This document shows positions 58,618-64,000 of a stretch of DNA of 64,000 nt, one piece after another (the first letter of the stretch is position 1; each line of letters starts with the position of its first letter). Location: contig MBPM02000055.1 in NCBI GenBank assembly GCA_001695595.3, positions 62,001 to 126,000 of the forward strand, in the 5' to 3' direction. The translations under genes were made by a program, and so were the position numbers. Origin of the DNA: Plasmopara viticola (Eukaryota > Oomycota > Peronosporomycetes > Peronosporales > Peronosporaceae). Below the pieces are notes generated by a model, which worked only from the letters and a program-made list of their open reading frames with translations, was not told where the DNA came from and did not search any database.

Positions 58618-61600
58618 AAGCAAGACAGCGTGAGCTGGTACAACTTCCATGACATGAGATGGTTATTCATCCTCTCTATAGAAGACCCATTTACCGCCGT
58701 AGACGCAATTAGGTCTACGAGAGCTGCCCGTAATATACGGAAAATCGAGAAATTATTAGGCCAAATTTTGACAAATCGTATGCGACAAAAAAGCTATAGT
58801 AAATCGATCAAATGCTATTGATGTGGCCCCCCAAAGAATGATAAATATTTATAAAAGGTTTTGTTGATAGTAAGATTTGGACACAGAATACAACCCACGC
58901 ACAATTATGTGATGGGGTCACACATTCACCTTGCGCAGAGGCGTGCAGAAGCCAGCGGTTAGTTTTAAAGATGCAGCGACCCCCTACGTCCTCCCATACT
59001 ACTACAAATATTGCGTTAAGAAAGGGAAGGGTTGGAATTAGCCATCAATATTATGACTTTTATGCGAAGAGTCGATCTGATCATAACGATGATCAAGCGG
59101 GAAACATGAAAACCTGCCAGTCAGTTAAAGGATTTATTTTCACCCAAATGTGCAGTCGCATCGATAGTTGTGCCAACATCAAAGGCCGCATCTACACCTT
59201 GAGTGGTGAGTCACAAAAAGCTCGTACGCCAAGCCATTTAGGAAATGAAGAGTTCGGAGGAAGTTTCACAAATGCCACGACAAAAAGCGCACGCGTATCG
59301 CTCGCCTATGTCAAGCGGTGTAAGTGGCTCACAAATACCTCCGATTTAGAAAAAGATAAGAAAAGCCACGAGCGCTCTAGCGAGATTTACATCGAATAAG
59401 GCGGCGAAAGAGCTTGAATTTAGCGGTAGTGCTGTTAAAGCGTCTTTATGAAGCATGCTTCATCCATCGAAATAGCTAAGATTATTTTACAGAACATTTA
59501 TTTTGTGCTCATATGAAGGTTGTATTTGACTATAATGAAAATGTCCAATGATAGCGCGTCGCTCAACTCACGATATTAAATTGTCTTGCTACCATCAAGC
59601 ACGATTCTCGTACCGACAAACATCTATCAAACTTTTTTAAGGTGTGAACTTATACTTTATGATATGTAGTACGCTCGATCTTCGCCAATATGGATGAAAG
59701 ACATTCATGTTTTGCGTGCTGATATTGATGGTATCAAGTTTTTGGATTTTTACACTGTTGTCAGTGCGTCGGTGCTCGCGTGGCTGACGGGCTCAGCATT
59801 GCGCACAGCCGCAAGGTACAGCAAGTACTTTATCTCGCACATAGATTTTCCCCTTCTAATCAAATACAAATGATCCATAAAGTTAGCCATTCTACCATTA
59901 TAATATGAATAAGTAAGTTTAGTGAGTACTTGACAACTTCGAGAAACTTCTCTACTCGTCCACATGGCCAGTATAATTATCTTGCCGATCTACATAACTA
60001 TCGTTTGTATCTCTTTGCAACGATGAGAGTACTTTTACTTTTCTGCAAAAACCAACTTATGGCATTCGGTGTACACTTGTTTTTAAATCGATGCACCACA
60101 AAGAGCTCGTCAAGTTGTAGATCTTGGATGCTAAGTGATAGTACAGCGCTGCTAGGCAATGAGCGCAAATCACGCCGACTTTTGATAACAATGCTAGTGT
60201 GCGGACGAGCATGACTGTTTCGCACATCTTTGGCAAACGTATTTCTTACACGGTATGTGGCAACGCAAATGCTTTACTTTATCTGGGACCATAGACATCA
60301 AATACTTATTCAACAAGCACAGTCGATGAGTCTTCGTATCGACATTCCAGCTGACATTGGTCTGTGTAAGGTACTCGTTTTTTTAACACAGTCAAGTCGA
60401 TCGAAAGATTTGTTTTTTTTATTTTGTAAAATTGCACGGACTCGTACATTCGGTATGGCTGCTCCCTTGCATAAAGTACAACTGGATCTTTTTTGTGAAA
60501 GCTGAGATAGCGAGACAAATCTTGTTCCGTAACAAAATTCCCGGAAAAAAAATCCGATAAAAGCTAGCTTTAATCGAATTTTGTTTTCTCTGATGTAGCC
60601 CTTCAGCGCAACTCAGATTGCGCGGCTTTATTTTGATCGGTTATATTTAAGATTGTCTGCCTCAAAAGGCTACGTTCTCATTGGCGAAGAATTTTAGCGC
60701 CAAAAAATAGGTATCTAAGCATTAACATTTTGATACAACATTTTGGCCATTGTATGAACGTTATATTAAATTCTCCAGAGCGTATGTAATTGCAGACTAC
60801 CAATCATGGAGTCCAAGCTCTTTTTAAAATCCAAAGCAACTGGTCGTTCTTGTTTTTTTCTTCACTGTTCCTGGTTCGATTTTTTTTCTATCACAAATTA
60901 GGTATGCGGATCGCACAAAACATTACAGCACGAAATTAATTGAAACGCTAATAGACCTCCGTTTCTTATTTTATATCTCGCTACTAAATTGGGCAAGGGT
61001 CACAATCTGCGCTTGTCAGTTAAAGGGACAGTGATATAAACCTTTGCTTTCTCCAAAAACACGTAGTCCTGATCATTGGTAGAAATAATGATGTTAAAAC
61101 AGGTCCACATGGCGTATGTGTGGGTGACGCACACCATGACCTTAACACTTAATAGCCCTCGAACAATGAATCAGCAGTGTACTGCTGGTTGCACACGCGG
61201 AATGGAAACGCATTACGAGTGAAACAGACTCTAAGAAATTTGCGCGATGGCAAACGATTGCAGTCAGCCAAGAAAGGTTGACTATTCTTTTAAGAGAGCA
61301 ACACTGACATATGAGTTGGCTCTAGATTTTCTTTCGGTAAAAATGACCAGGTTGTTAATTTTAAGCATCTTGATGGCACAAAACCATTTTTTGTCTTTAG
61401 TATCAACAACCATAACTTGGCATTGGGTATGTTCAGGTAAAATCTTAAGCACTAGAGCGATTAGCGCGGTAAGGTCATAGCTTCCACCGCCTAATTCTGG
61501 GCAACAGGGTCAGAGTCATGCTTCACGCTGTTGTGCGTACGGCCGCTTCAAAAAAAGTCTGGGCAAATTTACGGCCAAAATAAATGTGAGAGGTATCAAA

Positions 61601-64000
61601 GGTACTGATATATCCCTATAAGGAGACGTTAGGCGCTTTTGACACCTTTTTTAAAGTATAATTAAGTTCTACTCGAAAAACCGGTTGCCAGAAAATCCAA
61701 AGATAGTGTTTTAAATGTAGGTAACATAATACCACAGCTTAATAACACAACATAGGCCCGCAAGATATAGTAGTAACATGGTTCCAATGGTGGGTAGCAA
61801 GTTCCAACTACAACAGCTAACAAAGCTTCCTAAGCGGGCAGCGTTGGTTCTTAAGACATAGCGGGGAGCATAGATCTACAGGTGGGCTCTCCGGGAGCGA
61901 GTTCCACCACTCTACTAGAAGAGAATGGAATAGAATACGAATCCGATTACTGGGTACCACGAAAGACCCCGTGGCTGAGACAAGCATTAAATTTACAGGA
62001 GTTATATAGCATCAACGGTCACAAGGCACGCTCCAATTTGAATCCAATGTCACTGATCTCCAAAGGACTCGAAGCTGTTGAATTATTGGCTGAATTATAA
62101 TCACTAATGGATTAGAAGTTATGTTTTCAATACATTTTTTGTCCTTGATGAAGATGCTTTATATCAGCCTAATCGGAAGTGCACGTTGCGCTTTGACCCA
62201 AAGATTTTGTAGGAGACCGGGGATCCGATACATCCACTAAAAGAATAGATATTGCTGCGTTTAGAAACTCTTCAGCAAAATGTTCACTGAATCGAAGACA
62301 GATGTACGAAGACATGCCGCATGAACAAGCTTGAGCTCATTGATGACGTCTTCGGTGAAAAGCTAACAACTAGGTCATAATTCCCACACTCCTACTGGAT
62401 TTTTCTTAAGTCCGAACGGCAAGTGACGTTTCGCAAATCACCCAAGTGCTGAATCATCAATAAAAAAAAAGCTTGTTGCGTAACAATATGTCCTTTGAGT
62501 CTGGTAGATGGTGACTTATCAGTCAGAATGAGCGAGTCAGATACACCCCATACCAGCTAGTCATGGTATGCTATAAAAGCTGTTAGCAATGCCATAAGAG
62601 CTGCAATCGTTTGGCTGTTTGGTCACACAGTTTTTTCGCCCTTTGTGGCCGTGCATCTGGGTACATCTTGACCATACATTCGTCCATATCGGCTCTAAAG
62701 TGCTTGAAGAACCAGTAATAGAATACTTTTAATGGCAGCAAAGAAGGCCTTCAGATATCACTTTGCGTGATGAGACAAAGTCGCTTATCGTCTTTTGCGA
62801 TGGCTTTAGTTGCTTTCTACTGCAAACTGAAGTGAATGGACTAGAGCGAGTAATCTTGCTTCAGTCCAGGTAGCTCAGGACTGCAAAATGGGGCCACTTA
62901 GCGTATGGCGACATACTACGTATTACTTATTTAGTACCGAAAGAATCATTGGAAATTAAAGCCCGGTTTGGTCAGTTCTAATCTCATGTCCTTGAGTGAG
63001 GTAATAAATTCGCCCCACTTGACCGCAAATTCGACATTATGGTTGTCATTTCTCGCGGGATGATACATTTGCTCTCAATCCACCCTGTTCAACTTATTGT
63101 GCTTAATAAAGCATATTTCACGCAGCACAGATCATGATTTGGACCACGTCAACAGGGTTGAAAGCTCTAGAAACGAACGAAATCTGTTAAGCATATAAAA
63201 TGAAAACTTCGTGTCATGCGATTATATATCGAAATCGAATGGCTTAACTCTCAACAGGGATCGCAGCTGCATCAAGTTAAGGTGAAAGACTGTCAGCTCC
63301 GTTACAGGGCAAATTCGAAAGATCTAGCCAAAGCTGTGGTTCCAAATGATGGAGGCCTGAAGTACAATATAATTTTAGAGACAAATCAGCAGTCACTTGG
63401 CCAAAAGAAAATACATATTTAGGGTCTTAAGACATATTCGTGGCCCAATTGTATCAAATTTATGAAGGCATGTGCGATCTGCCAGAAGGTCAAACGTACC
63501 GCTTGCGCATCGGCTACTTTATAAATTTTGCCAGCAATGTGCTTGCGTTGTTTATTCCAGCCAGTGTACCAGGACTATTGATACATACGAAATTTAAAAA
63601 ACCGTGCATTCTCGGACACTATGGTGTCGAATAGGAAATATTTTAACGCTGCATTGTATCAAATTGATTGGAAAACGCTTGCTAATAGGTATGGCTGACC
63701 ATTAATAAAGGACAAAATAGACAGAGAGGATCGGCCGTTTGCTTGTATGAACACTGCGCAGTATGTGCACTGAGAAGCCAGCTCTTGGCTTTATATCAAA
63801 CAAGCGAAGGGCTTCACAAGGAAAAGGTGACGACACCAGATCACAGCCATAATCAAGGCCAATAAGGCCAAGCCGGTTTCTAATGACGCTATTGAAGTTT
63901 CATAGGACCCATTTTTTTAAAAATTGTCTCACGTTAAACCTGGAAGGAAAATAATGTTCGAGTCATTCCATTACTTATTCTACAATCATTTGTGCTTTTA
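58618..64000. other. Gene-poor region to the right end
   Basis: About 5.4 kb with no gene I can support. A 142-residue ORF at 58971-59399 (plus strand) starts with an ATG and is hydrophilic, without recognisable motifs; it could be a chance frame or a small unique gene. Frames at 63216-63422 and 63440-63634 lie close together in the same orientation and could be debris of one gene. No repeats with clear ends were seen. Confidence 0.5.

Overview
The window looks like nuclear DNA of an oomycete, most likely a downy mildew or close relative (Peronosporales). The evidence is mixed. Coding genes are compact, with GT-AG introns of about 50-135 bp that fit conserved protein alignments. The gene set is ordinary eukaryotic housekeeping. 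Gene islands are separated by 2-11 kb of AT-rich, gene-poor DNA carrying retroelement relics. One decayed small secreted ORF resembles the start of an effector gene. The species call is inference; the gene identities rest on motifs read from the translations.

Layout, left to right. 1-1378: a broken non-LTR retrotransposon (reverse transcriptase) on the minus strand, cut by the window edge. 1380-7080: gene-poor, with SINE-like copy 1. 7082-8625: a three-exon gene for a Cys-rich, Ser/Thr-rich single-pass surface protein, tail to tail with 8774-11620, a 948-residue fusion of HMG-CoA synthase and a ketosynthase. 11.6-22.8 kb: gene-poor, with a decayed secreted ORF, a gag-like relic and eroded exons. 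22.8-27.6 kb: CNOT11 (minus) and QNG1 (plus) diverging from a 139-bp gap, then a PX-domain gene. 27.6-30.1 kb: gene-poor, holding a 116-bp inverted repeat. 30.1-31.6 kb: the CAAX protease STE24. 31.6-35.4 kb: SINE-like copy 2 and a gypsy integrase relic. 35.4-43.1 kb: the densest island, with a PARP2/3-like enzyme, a gene fragment, an Orai channel (A), a fused aspartokinase/homoserine dehydrogenase, and a second Orai channel (B) in the opposite orientation. 43.1-50.1 kb: gene-poor, with a tRNA-derived SINE bounded by a 12-bp duplication. 50.1-58.6 kb: a large protein of unknown function, SINE-like copy 3, a Rieske-type protein, the mitochondrial GTP/GDP carrier GGC1, a neutral sphingomyelinase and a WW-domain protein. 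58.6-64 kb: nothing convincing.

No operon or obvious multi-gene system was found. Loose links exist: HMG-CoA synthase feeds the isoprenoid pathway whose farnesyl products STE24 processes, and two mitochondrial-type proteins lie side by side. The most unusual observations are the intronless HMG-CoA synthase-ketosynthase fusion with both active sites intact; the inverted pair of Orai paralogues flanking AK-HSD, with nearly identical N-terminal helices but diverged pores; and the AK-HSD fusion whose dehydrogenase half lacks recognisable nucleotide-binding and NK motifs. Exon boundaries were set by hand from splice signals and family alignments; no search or RNA data were available.
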